A stretch of DNA of 64,000 nt from Bryobacterales bacterium. GTDB lineage: Bacteria; Acidobacteriota; Terriglobia; Bryobacterales; Bryobacteraceae. The notes beneath the pieces were generated by a model, which did no database searches, was not told the origin of the DNA, and saw only the letters and a list, made by a program, of their open reading frames with translations. The stretch lies in the NCBI GenBank assembly GCA_016721425.1, contig JADKID010000015.1, positions 248,001-312,000 on the forward strand, in the 5' to 3' direction. Each line of letters opens with the position of its first letter. The first letter of the stretch is position 1. Below are positions 10,779 to 20,117 of the stretch, piece by piece. The position numbers were made by a program, and so were the translations under genes.

Positions 10779-10854
10779 AAGGGCGGGCGCGGGCTGATGG
10801 TAAAGGACACGCTTGTCTTTTGATAAGCTTTACTTGTCCGACCGGAGCCCAGAC

Positions 10855-12687
10855 ATGACACTGCCCAGAGTCCTTCTTTTTGGCGCCATCGCCGGTGCAT
10901 TCCTCTCAATGCAGGCGGCCGCCCCGCAAAAGCAGAAGAGTCTCTCTTCGTTTGACCCGCAAGTGAAGGCGCTGCTGGCGAAGATGACGCTGGAAGAGAA
11001 GGTCGGGCAGATGACCCAGCCGGACCAGGCGTCGTTGAAAGACGTAGCGGACATCGAGAATCTGGCGCTCGGCTCGGTGCTGAGCGGCGGCGGATCGGAC
11101 CCCAAGGCAGGCAACTCGCTGGAGGCGTGGACGAATCTCTACGACGGGTATCAGAAGCGGGCATTGCGGTCCCGGCTGGCGATTCCGTTGCTGTATGGCG
11201 TGGACGCCCTGCACGGCCACAATAACGTGATTGGCGCGGTGGTATTCCCGCACAACATCGGGCTGGGCTGTACGCGCAACCCGGCGCTGGTGGAGAAGAT
11301 CGCCCGAATTACGGCGATTGAGGTGCGCGCGACGGGCATCCAGTGGACCTTCGCGCCGTGCGTGACTGTGCCGCAGGACATCCGCTGGGGCCGCACTTAC
11401 GAGGGGTTTTCAGAAGATCCGAAGCTCGTGAAGACGCTGGGCGAGGCGGCCACGCGGGGGTTACAGACGGCGGATCTGAGCGATCCGCTTTCCGTGCTGG
11501 CGTGTGCCAAGCACTACGTTGGTGACGGCGGCACGACGTTTGGCACGGGCATGGGCGGGAAGTCGCCGCTGGATCAGGGCGACATGCGGGTGGACGAGGC
11601 GACGATGCGGCGCCTGCATTTGCAGGGCTACGTCACGACGTTGGCGGCCGGCGTGGCGACGGTGATGCCCTCCTACAGCAGTTGGAACGGTGTGAAGGTG
11701 TCTGGCAGCAAGCAACTGATGACGGACATCCTGAAGACGGAGATGGGGTTTGAAGGGTTCCTGATCTCCGACTACAACGCGATCGACCAGCTCGATAAGG
11801 ACTACAAGAAGGCGATCGGCATCTCGATCAACGCGGGCATGGACATGGTGATGGTGACGGACAAGTACCGCGAGTACATCAAAGGTCTGAAGGAACTGGT
11901 GCAAGAGGGCGTGGTGCCGATGTCGCGGATTGACGACGCGGTGACGCGCATCCTGCGGGTGAAGTTCGCGATGGGGCTGATGGACAAGAGCCGGTCGCAA
12001 CTGGCGGACCGCTCGCTGTGGAAGAGCTTTGGCTCGGCGGAGCACCGGGCTGTGGCGCGGCAGGCGGTGCGCGAGTCGCTGGTGCTGTTGAAGAACGGGA
12101 AGAAGACGCTGCCGCTCAAGAAGAGCGCGCCGCGGATCCACGTGGCGGGCAAGAATGCGGATGACATCGGGAATCAGAATGGCGGCTGGACGATCGACTG
12201 GCAGGGCATCAGCGGCAATGCGATGACGACGGGCGGGACGACGATCCTGGCGGCGTTGAAGGGCGCGGCCCAGGGGCAGGTGACGTATTCGAAGGACGGC
12301 ACGGGCGCCGCGGGCGCGAGTATCGGCGTGGTGGTGATCGGCGAGAAACCGTATGCGGAGATGCAAGGCGACCGGAAGAGCCTGGCGCTGGACGCAGCGG
12401 ATGTGGCGGCGATCAACAACGTGAAGAAGGCTGGGATTCCGGTGGTAGTGGTTCTGGTTTCCGGGCGCCCGATGATCCTTGGCGACGTGCTCGATCAGGC
12501 GGACGCGATTGTGGCGGCGTGGCTGCCGGGCACAGAGGGCGCGGGCGTCAGCGATGTTCTGTTTGGCGACTACAAGCCCACGGGCAAGCTGGGCTTCTCG
12601 TGGCCGAAGAGCGACGCGCAACTGCCGCTGGGGACGGGCAACAAGGCGGACGTGCAGTACAAGATCGGATACGGGCTGAAGTACTGA
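10855..12687 (+). CDS. Exported glycoside hydrolase family 3 beta-glucosidase
   Basis: 610 residues from ATG 10855, which opens a clear signal peptide (MTLPRVLLFGAIAGAF, cleavage after MQAAA likely); the TTG at 10813 would bury it. Hydrolyses terminal beta-glucosyl residues of glucans by the retaining mechanism. N-terminal (beta/alpha)8 domain: KVGQMTQ, YGVDALHGHNN, TFAPCV..DIRWGRTYEGFSED, KHYVGDGGT, and the nucleophile block GFLISDYNAIDQL. The C-terminal alpha/beta sandwich domain carries ADDIGNQNGGWTIDWQG, the signature of the barley ExoI-like glucan exohydrolase subgroup. Likely degrades plant or microbial glucans outside the cytoplasm. The downstream tRNA is independent. Confidence 0.93.
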   Translation: MTLPRVLLFGAIAGAFLSMQAAAPQKQKSLSSFDPQVKALLAKMTLEEKVGQMTQPDQASLKDVADIENLALGSVLSGGGSDPKAGNSLEAWTNLYDGYQKRALRSRLAIPLLYGVDALHGHNNVIGAVVFPHNIGLGCTRNPALVEKIARITAIEVRATGIQWTFAPCVTVPQDIRWGRTYEGFSEDPKLVKTLGEAATRGLQTADLSDPLSVLACAKHYVGDGGTTFGTGMGGKSPLDQGDMRVDEATMRRLHLQGYVTTLAAGVATVMPSYSSWNGVKVSGSKQLMTDILKTEMGFEGFLISDYNAIDQLDKDYKKAIGISINAGMDMVMVTDKYREYIKGLKELVQEGVVPMSRIDDAVTRILRVKFAMGLMDKSRSQLADRSLWKSFGSAEHRAVARQAVRESLVLLKNGKKTLPLKKSAPRIHVAGKNADDIGNQNGGWTIDWQGISGNAMTTGGTTILAALKGAAQGQVTYSKDGTGAAGASIGVVVIGEKPYAEMQGDRKSLALDAADVAAINNVKKAGIPVVVVLVSGRPMILGDVLDQADAIVAAWLPGTEGAGVSDVLFGDYKPTGKLGFSWPKSDAQLPLGTGNKADVQYKIGYGLKY

Positions 12688-12759
12688 GGCAGGGAAGAGT
12701 GTTAGCATTGGGGTGGGACCCCCTCCGGCAGCAGATGCGGAGCGGACCCTGCCCAGAGT

Positions 12760-12836
12760 CGGGGCGTAGCGCAGCCTGGTAGCGCGTCTGCCTTGGGCGC
12801 AGAAGGTCGTCGGTTCGAATCCGGCCGCCCCGACCA
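12760..12836 (+). tRNA. tRNA-Pro (anticodon TGG)
   Basis: 77 bases including an encoded CCA end. Acceptor stem cggggcg (12760-12766) pairs perfectly with cgccccg (12826-12832); discriminator A at 12833; CCA 12834-12836. D arm contains gcgcagcctggtagcgc; anticodon stem tctgc/gcaga encloses loop cttgggc with anticodon TGG (12794-12796); T arm contains ggttcgaatcc. All arms fold canonically. Confidence 0.98.
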
Positions 12837-12860
12837 GCCTTCGCCAAGGCTTCGGCTGGC
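12834..12860 (+). terminator. Candidate hairpin after tRNA-Pro
   Basis: Immediately after the tRNA, ccagcc (12834-12839) can pair with ggctgg (12855-12860), or alternatively agcctt (12836-12841) with aaggct (12847-12852). Either hairpin could end tRNA transcription, but there is no T-run and the first arm overlaps the CCA end. Confidence 0.35.
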
Positions 12861-12908
12861 AAGCCGGAGTTTCGGATCTGAACTACTATTATTTCAGGTC
12901 ACTGCATC

Positions 12909-13961
12909 ATGAAACATCTGGTCTGGCGAGCCTCTCTATTGCTCTCGGTTTTGGGTGGTGGGTGTTGGGCGCAGTCGCGGACGGTCCAGTTCAAGCGGAT
13001 TGCTGAGCCGAATGAGGGCGCGTTTACGCTGCTGGCTCCGGCGGACTGGCGGGTGCGTGGCGGGATTGTGCGTGTGAATCCAAATGCGGCGGGCGGGGCG
13101 TTGAATGCGATCGCCGCGAAGTTGGATTTTGGGCTGGTGAGTCCCGATGGGAAGATCAGCGCGCACTGGTATCCGGAGACGACGTATATCGATCCGCGCC
13201 GGATGCCGGCCGCTGGGGCGTTTCCTCCGGGGAGCAACTACAATGGCGCGCTGGTGTTGGCCTTGCCGGGTGCTTTCGGGTATATCGAGCAGGGGTTTCG
13301 GCATCTGCATCCGCGGGCCGGCGGGTTCAAGGTGAAGGCGCGGTACCCGCTGCCGGCGGCGGCGCAATCGTATGCGGCGGTGGCTCGACTGATGCGGATC
13401 CCCATTCAGTTTCGCTTTGACGCGGGCCTGATGGTGGTGGAGTATCAGGAGGACGGCCGGATGTGGGAAGAGGCGATCTATACCGCGGTCCAGGACTTTG
13501 GCGAGGCCGGCGCGGGCCTATGGAACAACCGGGACACATTCAGTGTGCGGGCGCCGGCGGGGGAACTGGAAGGCACGGGGCGGATCGTCTCGATCATCCT
13601 GAGTTCCGTGCAGGTGAATCCGCAGTGGGTCCACGGTGAGATTCTGGGCCAGGTGAAGCGAAACGAGATTGCGATTCGTAGCCAGGAGGAGATCGCCCGG
13701 CTGGACCGCGAGATCGCCGAGCACCGGCGCCGCACGAACTCCGAAATCAACAATCAGATGTATCACAACCTGATGGGTACGGAGGAGTACGTTAACCCCG
13801 TCACCAGGAAGGTGGAGGTCGGCTCCAACGCATGGAACCACCGGTGGGTGAACGAGCGCGGCGAGGCCATCTATTCCGATGACCCGAATTATGATCCCAA
13901 ACGGAGCGGGCTGGATGGTTACCAGCGAAGCGCGGTGCGGAAGAGATTCCCGGACGGGTAA
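12909..13961 (+). CDS. Secreted protein of unknown function
   Basis: 350 residues with a signal peptide (residues 1-22, ending GCWAQ). The mature part starts with a beta-rich segment reminiscent of lipid/PsbP-like folds (NEGAFTLLAPADWRVRGG). A charged helical stretch (EEIARLDREIAEHRRRT, about residue 260-280) precedes a tail with YVNPVTRKVEVGSN, WVNERGEAIYSDDPNYDP that I recall as a recurring C-terminal element in uncharacterised bacterial proteins. No catalytic motif is evident. Its last 160 bases overlap, antisense, the end of the next gene. Confidence 0.8.
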   Translation: MKHLVWRASLLLSVLGGGCWAQSRTVQFKRIAEPNEGAFTLLAPADWRVRGGIVRVNPNAAGGALNAIAAKLDFGLVSPDGKISAHWYPETTYIDPRRMPAAGAFPPGSNYNGALVLALPGAFGYIEQGFRHLHPRAGGFKVKARYPLPAAAQSYAAVARLMRIPIQFRFDAGLMVVEYQEDGRMWEEAIYTAVQDFGEAGAGLWNNRDTFSVRAPAGELEGTGRIVSIILSSVQVNPQWVHGEILGQVKRNEIAIRSQEEIARLDREIAEHRRRTNSEINNQMYHNLMGTEEYVNPVTRKVEVGSNAWNHRWVNERGEAIYSDDPNYDPKRSGLDGYQRSAVRKRFPDG

Positions 13962-14562
13962 CGGGCCGGGCTTTGGCTTGGCGCAGGCGTTTGGCTCGGC
14001 GGTGCGGATGGCCGGTTGAGGGCAACTGGTGCGCAGAGGCGAAAGTAGCCGTTTTGGCCGCGGGCGTAAGCTCCTTTACTTCCAACACTTGTGGGACTGA
14101 TTGTGTTTTGGAGGCGGCCCGTTTGTGGTGGTTCCAGGCATTGCGAGCGAGTTGGGCCTGGCAGTGAAGCCTGTGGAGTTTCGTCCCGATGACGAGGAAG
14201 AGCGGGTCTTTGACGCAGAATTCGTGGACTCCGCGATGGAAGCTGCGATGGCGGCGGATGGACTGGTTCAGCAGGCGGGTTTCGAAGGCGGCCAGTTCCT
14301 CGCGCCATTGCGCAAAGAATAGGTACTCCCGGCAGAGGGCGCGTTCGGTGGGGTCTTCGATGCAGGCTGCGGCGGGCTCGACGACGGCGCGGATGCGGGC
14401 CTCCCAGACGGGGTGGAGGGGGAATTTCTTCGCAAAGAGGTGGTGCTTGCAGGCGTTGCGGGAGACCTTTTCCTTGCCGGCGGGCGTGGCGGGGCCGTGC
14501 GAAAGGCGGGCATTGGCGCGATTGGCGGCGAGTTTCTTGTCGGTCATACGCAGTAAGGCCAT
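13801..14562 (-). CDS. Uncharacterised protein with N-terminal ANRANA...GP..P.GK motif
   Basis: 253 residues from ATG at 14562, chosen for gggag eight bases upstream; the open frame continues to 14697. The N-terminus KKLAANRANARLSHGPATPAGKE followed by SRNACKHHLFAK (two adjacent pieces) matches a lineage-expanded family of unknown role in acidobacteria and planctomycetes, basic and possibly nucleic-acid binding. A middle region is helical with CREYLFFAQWREELAAFETRLLNQ. The last ~100 residues are low-complexity and Arg/Pro/Ser-rich and overlap the convergent secreted-protein gene, so the natural stop may have been lost and the tail extended. Confidence 0.6.
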   Translation of the reverse strand: MALLRMTDKKLAANRANARLSHGPATPAGKEKVSRNACKHHLFAKKFPLHPVWEARIRAVVEPAAACIEDPTERALCREYLFFAQWREELAAFETRLLNQSIRRHRSFHRGVHEFCVKDPLFLVIGTKLHRLHCQAQLARNAWNHHKRAASKTQSVPQVLEVKELTPAAKTATFASAHQLPSTGHPHRRAKRLRQAKARPVTRPGISSAPRFAGNHPARSVWDHNSGHRNRWPRRARSPTGGSMRWSRPPPSW

Positions 14563-15118
14563 GGTTTCAGCTCCCGGAAGGAGTGTACTACGGGGTGTCA
14601 AGAAGACGGGGTGGTTTCTGGGGGCCGTTTTGTGTGTTTTCAGTGGGATAGGCCGTCTTTTGGCGCGTGTGAATGCCCATGCCGGATCCTGGCGCATTGC
14701 CCAACGGGGTGTGAAGACTGCGCCGGCGGCGCGTGCGGCTAATGGCGAAGAGACGGTGAGCGGCGATTTGGTGCTCCAGATGATTCAACGGGAGATCGCA
14801 CTGGCCTCTTCAGGAGGAATGGATCAAGCCGGCCTCGATGGGAGTGGCGCGGATCAGGCGAATGTTGTCTCCCCTGTCTTTGCGCCAAACCTGAAGGCCA
14901 TTTCTGGTGGGTCCGATGGTACAATGTGCGTACTGAGCGCCACGGGCATCTGGTTCCGCTATCCCGAAGCCGGGGCGACGGTGCGCAGCCCTGGCGATGA
15001 AGGCAAGTTTCCGGTCGCCCATGGTTTTGACGACCCGATCTTGTGCGAGCAGGGAACTCCGACGGGCGACAAGCCTGCGAGAAGAAAGGAGCGCGGCGAC
15101 ATACGAACTCAGCGAGCG
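14563..15118. other. Intergenic stretch without a recognisable gene
   Basis: 556 bases between the minus-strand gene and the methyltransferase. Open frames exist on both strands but none has recognisable protein features or a good start. A tacaat hexamer at about 14919-14924 could be a -10 element for the rightward glycan genes, with no matching -35 that I can defend. Confidence 0.4.
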
Positions 15119-15832
15119 ATGCCGTTTTCTCAACTCCGGACCAGTCGCCCAATTCCGTACCTTCTGAAGCGTTCCGCTCACAGCAGTCACGCGGCAATTC
15201 TAGACGCCATCCCAGTTGTTGGGGCAGGGCGCAAAGTTCTGGATTTGGGCTGTAGCACGGGGTACTTGGGTGCCGAACTCGCCACTCGAGGGTATGAGGT
15301 GTTGGGAGTTGAAAAGGCAGGGGGGGCTGGGCGGGGATTTCCCTCTGGAGTTCGTTTGCTTGAGCATGATCTTGAACTCGGGATACCGGATTCAGTCGGA
15401 CATGATTTCGACTACATAGTTTGCGCGGATATTCTCGAGCATCTCAGAGATCCCGCATCGCTTCTGACTGAGATCGCGAATCACTTAAGTCCGAGCGGTA
15501 TTGTGATTGCCTCTCTCCCCAACAGTGGTCACGCGTATTTTCGGTGGGAGGTCCTATCTGGGCGATTTCCTCAGGAGGATCGAGGCCTGTTCGATAAGAC
15601 CCACTTGCGGTTCTATGTATGGGCTGGATGGTCGGCTCTATTCGCGGGCGCTGGATTGACTATTGAGACCGTTCGGCCGACCAGTGTGCCTGTCGGGCTG
15701 GCCTATCCAAGACTGCCGAAAGCCTTGGCAGAGGCTTTCGAGCTCCTGTCGGTATGGCTTGCTCGCATATGGAGAACTTTGTTCGCGTATCAGTTTGTCG
15801 TCGTCGCAGTGAGGTCATGCAACTCAAAGTGA
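15119..15832 (+). CDS. Class I SAM-dependent methyltransferase
   Basis: 237 residues from ATG at 15119; the frame is open for 930 bases further upstream but that part has no protein character. SAM-binding motif I is VLDLGCSTGYLGAEL, motif II region VLGVEKAGG, and FDYIVCADILEHLRDP gives the acidic post-motif and the LEHL segment common in Methyltransf_11/UbiE-like enzymes acting on sugars, lipids or small molecules. The C-terminal third has FDKTHLRFYVW, frequent in polysaccharide-locus methyltransferases, and ends in a hydrophobic helix. Its end overlaps the next glycosyltransferase start by 16 bases, so both are probably co-translated and work on the same surface glycan or glycolipid. Confidence 0.85.
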   Translation: MPFSQLRTSRPIPYLLKRSAHSSHAAILDAIPVVGAGRKVLDLGCSTGYLGAELATRGYEVLGVEKAGGAGRGFPSGVRLLEHDLELGIPDSVGHDFDYIVCADILEHLRDPASLLTEIANHLSPSGIVIASLPNSGHAYFRWEVLSGRFPQEDRGLFDKTHLRFYVWAGWSALFAGAGLTIETVRPTSVPVGLAYPRLPKALAEAFELLSVWLARIWRTLFAYQFVVVAVRSCNSK

Positions 15833-16608
15833 AGCCTAAGATCGCGGTTGTTATGCCCGCATTCAATGCCGCCCGGACACTGCGGAAGACATGGGAGGAT
15901 TTGCCTCACGATATTGTGGACCATGTAATTCTGGTGGATGACAACAGCACTGACGATACGGTGGATATTGCGAGACAACTTGGACTTCAGATTTTTGTCC
16001 ACGATCGCAACTACGGCTATGGAGCTAATCAGAAGACTTGTTACTCGCTTGCCCTTCAAACCAACGCGGCCGTAATTGTGATGGTTCATCCCGACTATCA
16101 ATACGATCCAACGCTTTTACCGAAGATTGTTAAACCACTTATTGACGACTCTGCGGACATAGTATTTGGTTCACGCCTCCTGGCGTCTGATCCCATGGCA
16201 GCTGGAATGCCATGGTGGAAGTATTGGGCGAACCGCTTTCTGACAAAGCTAGAGAATGTTGTTTTCGGGCTGAACCTGTCTGAGTATCATACTGGTTATC
16301 GCGCCTATAACCGAAAAGCTTTGGAGGCTGTCAATTATCAGATGAACTCAGATGCCTTTGTTTTCGATCAGGAGATAGTGGCGCAGTTCGTTGTGCTGGG
16401 GCTTCGAATTACGGAAGTGCCGGTGCCGACCCGCTACTTCCCACAGGCTTCATCGGCATCCGTCCTCCAAAGCGTCCGGTACGGCCTAGAGATCCTGGTA
16501 GTGTTATTGCGGTACATCCTGCACGCCGGGCACATTGCCAGACACCGCCCATTCGAGAGTCTCTCGAATCGCTATCGCGACGTCACCGACGACGCCCCGA
16601 AGTCCTGA
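15817..16608 (+). CDS. Glycosyltransferase family 2 (dolichyl/undecaprenyl-phosphate sugar synthase type)
   Basis: 263 residues from ATG 15817, preceded by gagg and beginning directly before the conserved KIAVVMPAFNAARTL. GT-A fold markers are VDDNSTDDT (nucleotide-sugar binding), the metal-binding VHPDYQYDP, FGSRLL, and EYHTGYRAY. It lacks the C-terminal multi-helix membrane domain of GtrB-like enzymes but has a hydrophobic segment near residue 225-240. Such enzymes transfer a sugar to a polyprenyl phosphate or elongate a glycan at the inner membrane face. Adjacent methyltransferase and YfhO-like membrane protein support a surface-glycan role. Confidence 0.9.
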   Translation: MQLKVKPKIAVVMPAFNAARTLRKTWEDLPHDIVDHVILVDDNSTDDTVDIARQLGLQIFVHDRNYGYGANQKTCYSLALQTNAAVIVMVHPDYQYDPTLLPKIVKPLIDDSADIVFGSRLLASDPMAAGMPWWKYWANRFLTKLENVVFGLNLSEYHTGYRAYNRKALEAVNYQMNSDAFVFDQEIVAQFVVLGLRITEVPVPTRYFPQASSASVLQSVRYGLEILVVLLRYILHAGHIARHRPFESLSNRYRDVTDDAPKS

Positions 16609-17020
16609 CTTGTGAGTCCAGAGGCGAATCCAAGTATAGAAAGAGGCTGCAGGGCGGAAGTTTGGGGCACGAAGTTGGACGGCGAGACCTCCCGGGACTC
16701 CCGTATGCCGCACCACGCGCCGCACCCTTCGTTCAATCGTCGATGCTCCTCGCAGGGCAAATTGCCCACGCCGGAAGTCGTGGCAGCGTACGTTTCCTCT
16801 GTAGAGGCGGCGGTGACGCTGGGAAGCCCTGTGAGACGGAAGGAAATACCGCTGGGTAGTTTCATCGGAGGATTTGGCTTCACTGTGGCATACTCGTGTT
16901 TTGTCCCGATGTTGGGCAAGACATGCCAGTAGCGGAGGGTCGTGAATGGCAAGCGACGCAGGGGTGAACTGTGCGGCCACCCGCGTCACGTAATCTGTGC
17001 GGTTAGAGGTGCGGGTACTC
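16609..17020. other. Intergenic stretch without a recognisable gene
   Basis: 412 bases between two rightward glycan genes. Frames of up to about 195 codons are open on the minus strand and about 106 on the plus strand, but compositions are irregular and no motif is visible. It may hold the promoter of the YfhO-like gene or the remains of a lost gene. Confidence 0.4.
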
Positions 17021-19231
17021 ATGCAGATAGGATTCCTAAAGGACGGCAACCCAAAGTTGCGGGTCTGGTCCTTGGCGATATTGATCGCCATTCTCCTGGC
17101 GGTTTACTGGCGACTGCTGCTGCTCCCGGATCACTACGTTTGGTTTGACCACTGGGACATGTGCCAGTTAGAGATTCCAAGAGCGACATTCATCGCTAAC
17201 AGCATCCAGAATGGGCACTTCCCACTTTGGGATCCATACATTTGGGGTGGATTGCCTGCGCTGGGTTCTGGCCAGCCCGGTCCGGTTTTCCCTCTGACGT
17301 TGCTGCTAGAAATCATCCCACTTGATCACGGCAAGATCACTTTCATGGCCCTGAACGGCGTGTTCTTTCTACAACGCGTCATCATGGGCTATCTTGCGTT
17401 GCTCTTTTTCCGCGAGATTGGAATCAAGTGGTGGGCTGCCGCGATGGGCGGAGCGCTTTTCTCGGCTGGTGGGTATGTCGGCAGTCTCCCGTGGCTGGAT
17501 ATCTCGAATGCTGTCGTGTGTGTCCCCGCAATCGCTCTTTTCACCGTCCGCCTAGTTCGTGACCCGAGATCGGCGAAGAGCGCAGCTTTTCTCGGCTTCT
17601 GGCTGGGACTGTGCTGGGTTTCAGGACACCACGAGATTCCACTGATCACGACTTATGCACTACTGGGCGTGGTGGCTTGGCGCATCATGAGGCGGTGGTT
17701 GGAGTGCCGAACGGTGAACCGAAAGTTCGTCTTGCTCTTCACCCTGAGCCTGTTTTTGGCGGCCGCGATCAGCTGCGTGCAGACCCTTCCGCTAATGGAG
17801 TTCGGCCGCCAAGCCAAGCGCTGGGTCGGGATGCCGGAGCCAATTGGGTGGAGCCAGATTGTTCCATACGAGATCCACCAGCGCCATTCCATTCAGTGGC
17901 GCGACCTACTCACCGTGCTTTACCCAGGAGCGACTCCCGAGAGCCATACCACTATGTTTCTCGGTGCAACAGTCACAACAATGGCGCTGTGGGGATTACT
18001 GACGACATGGAGAAGTATGGTCACGCGAGGTCTAGCCCTCGGCGGGGGGCTATCCCTCCTCTATGCCCTGGGCGGGAACGCGGCCTTTCAACGAATTCTA
18101 TACTACATTCTGCCCGCTCTCGACAAGGCGCGAACTCCAACTCGCGGGCTATTCATCTTCGCGCTTGCCGCCGCCGGACTGGCCGCAATTGGGCTTGTTG
18201 AATTTGTGTCAGGGCGCCAGAAGCGCCTGCAGTTCCTGGTGCTCGCCTCAGGAGTGGCGCTCTCGACCTTCGCAATCGGTCATCTCGTCGGCGCTCCGAG
18301 AGTGTACCGTTTGGAGGCCAACAGCTATCTCTCGCTCGCTTTGGCCGGTACTGCCTTGCTTTGCGCGAGCTGCATTCCGAAACTCCCTGTCTGGCTCAGA
18401 GCGGTGCTTCCAGCAGCGGCGATGCTCGTGGAGTTGAGCACAGTTTCGTCGCTTAGAGTGTCCCCGGTAGTGGGCGAGAAGAGCGTCTGTGCTTCGGACC
18501 TGTACATCCTCGACTCTCTCGTAGACTCGCTCAGGACCGGCGCGAATGGTGGGCGTCTCGCGTTGCAGGGCGACTTCATACGAACAAGCCTAGGTGACCT
18601 GTATCAGGTAGACCAATTGGGGAGTTTTGTGGCCGGCGTGCCCAGCGCCCTCCTGGATCTCGATGTCTTCTCGCCCCGAACTCAGGAGTTGTTGGGGGTG
18701 ACGCTGCATGTCAGTGGCGAACGACCGAACCGAAACGAAGCCCCCGTGCGGGTGGTGGTGTCGCGGCAGCGAGCATTGCCGCCGGCGTGGGTTTCTCACT
18801 CGGTGGTTCGGGTAGATTCGGTTGCTGAGCTGCGGGCTAAGATGGCCGATGAGGCGATCCCTCTCCCTGGCACCGCAATCCTGTTAGGCCGAGACGCGCC
18901 TAAGCTGAGCAACGCTCTCATCTCAGAGCCTGTCGCGGTGGAGCGTCATGATTCAGACCACGTGACTTTACGGGTCAATATGGCATCGGCTGGCCTAGTG
19001 ACGGTATCTGGTTCTGATTACCCCGGATGGAAAGCGACGTTGGACGGCAAGGCAGTCTCGATCATTCGATCATATGGTGCACTTCGAAGCGTATTTGCGG
19101 ACGAAGGGTCCCACGTCATCGAGATGAAATTCCGACCGGACTCTGTGCTAGTCGGAGGTATCTTGAGCGCTCTTGGCCTTGCGGCAGTCATCGGAATTGT
19201 GATCGCGGCCAACCGAAGGTCCGCGACCTAA
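17021..19231 (+). CDS. YfhO-like multi-pass membrane protein
   Basis: 736 residues from ATG 17021 (gaggtg upstream; an earlier TTG/ATG-type start at 16997 adds little). The N-terminal ~480 residues contain about 12 hydrophobic helices with FPLWDPYIWGGLPALGSGQPG near residue 70 (two adjoining pieces), the loop shared by YfhO/GT-C type proteins that move or glycosylate with polyprenyl-linked sugars. The last ~100 residues form the family's extracytoplasmic module, SGSDYPGWKATLDGKAVS, ending in one more transmembrane helix. Known YfhO proteins affect lipoteichoic-acid glycosylation; here the role in surface-glycan decoration is inference from fold and neighbours. Confidence 0.8.
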   Translation: MQIGFLKDGNPKLRVWSLAILIAILLAVYWRLLLLPDHYVWFDHWDMCQLEIPRATFIANSIQNGHFPLWDPYIWGGLPALGSGQPGPVFPLTLLLEIIPLDHGKITFMALNGVFFLQRVIMGYLALLFFREIGIKWWAAAMGGALFSAGGYVGSLPWLDISNAVVCVPAIALFTVRLVRDPRSAKSAAFLGFWLGLCWVSGHHEIPLITTYALLGVVAWRIMRRWLECRTVNRKFVLLFTLSLFLAAAISCVQTLPLMEFGRQAKRWVGMPEPIGWSQIVPYEIHQRHSIQWRDLLTVLYPGATPESHTTMFLGATVTTMALWGLLTTWRSMVTRGLALGGGLSLLYALGGNAAFQRILYYILPALDKARTPTRGLFIFALAAAGLAAIGLVEFVSGRQKRLQFLVLASGVALSTFAIGHLVGAPRVYRLEANSYLSLALAGTALLCASCIPKLPVWLRAVLPAAAMLVELSTVSSLRVSPVVGEKSVCASDLYILDSLVDSLRTGANGGRLALQGDFIRTSLGDLYQVDQLGSFVAGVPSALLDLDVFSPRTQELLGVTLHVSGERPNRNEAPVRVVVSRQRALPPAWVSHSVVRVDSVAELRAKMADEAIPLPGTAILLGRDAPKLSNALISEPVAVERHDSDHVTLRVNMASAGLVTVSGSDYPGWKATLDGKAVSIIRSYGALRSVFADEGSHVIEMKFRPDSVLVGGILSALGLAAVIGIVIAANRRSAT

Positions 19232-19411
19232 GAGTTTCGGATTCGTTGTTGGCGCAAATGCTGATACCTTCTTCGCGGGCATGCGATGGTGGCGGTTGAC
19301 ACTTGGAACCGGCAGCGCACGAGTCGCTTCTCACAGATGCATCAAAGCGAGACTGCACGTGCCGGTCCATCTTGACTATGCGCCGGGTGCTCTAGCCGAC
19401 TTGGCCGAAGC

Positions 19412-20083
19412 CTATGGCAGAGCTACGACGGTTATCGTGGCAGGGGTGTGCGTCTCGGTGCGAACAGCAATATCTCTCGAAAGAAGTGGCTTGCCTTTCG
19501 CATCTCCGAATTGAAGGACTTGGTCATTGAGGCGCACCACGAGGTTTTGCCGCGCTGGCGCCAAGATGGATACCACCACATCGCTGTCGCTCTCTGAAGT
19601 GACGGGCATCGGCTTCAGAGACCCCGTGCGTGTGACTATGTTGGCAAAGTGCGGTTGCGGACCCTTGCCCAGCTTCCTCTGACTGGCGACCACGGTCTTC
19701 AACCCCGAGATTTGTAACGATATCCTTACTGCTGGCTCGACCGGGATGTCCACGCGGAGCGTGCTCGAGGATGTTGTCACTGTAGGTGGCGTCCCCCACG
19801 CACAGGGGTCAAGGCTTGCAATCAAGTCACCTACGCAGAGGGCGAAGCTGGAGTTGGGCGGCAATTCGAGGCTATAGGCCCCTGACCCGTCCGTCCTAGA
19901 CTGCACGATTAGCGGCCCCTTGATCGGATTGATTGGGGGTTTCTGGATGGCTGCCACCACGGCGCGTTGAACCGGAAGTCCGGTATTGGCGTCCCTCACT
20001 GTGCCAGCTACCCGAGTCAGGGGTGCTGCGACGGCAAGTTCGTACAGCATCACCACACTAGCCAAATATATCTTCATATTCAT
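19412..20083 (-). CDS. Secreted protein with carboxypeptidase-regulatory-like domain
   Basis: 223 residues with signal peptide (to about residue 20, VAAPL). VAGTVRDANTGLPVQRAVVAA followed by TDGSGAYSLELPP is the CarboxypepD_reg-like beta-sandwich (residues ~23-90). The rest is beta-rich and unassigned. ggagag precedes the ATG. It is the third gene of a minus-strand cluster of three secreted proteins (23652 to 19412) and probably acts at the cell surface; function unknown. Confidence 0.8.
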   Translation of the reverse strand: MNMKIYLASVVMLYELAVAAPLTRVAGTVRDANTGLPVQRAVVAAIQKPPINPIKGPLIVQSRTDGSGAYSLELPPNSSFALCVGDLIASLDPCAWGTPPTVTTSSSTLRVDIPVEPAVRISLQISGLKTVVASQRKLGKGPQPHFANIVTRTGSLKPMPVTSESDSDVVVSILAPARQNLVVRLNDQVLQFGDAKGKPLLSRDIAVRTETHTPATITVVALP

Positions 20084-20117
20084 GGTCTCTCCGCTCTTTT
20101 AAAGACGTTTTCTAAGT

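Noticed and set aside
12548..12862. 104-codon minus-strand frame across tRNA-Pro with RIRTDDLLRPRQTRY-like content
   Set aside because: This is the common spurious translation of a tRNA and its flank; the tRNA folds perfectly on the other strand.
14810..15190. 126-codon minus-strand frame upstream of the methyltransferase
   Set aside because: No recognisable motif and irregular composition; treated as intergenic.
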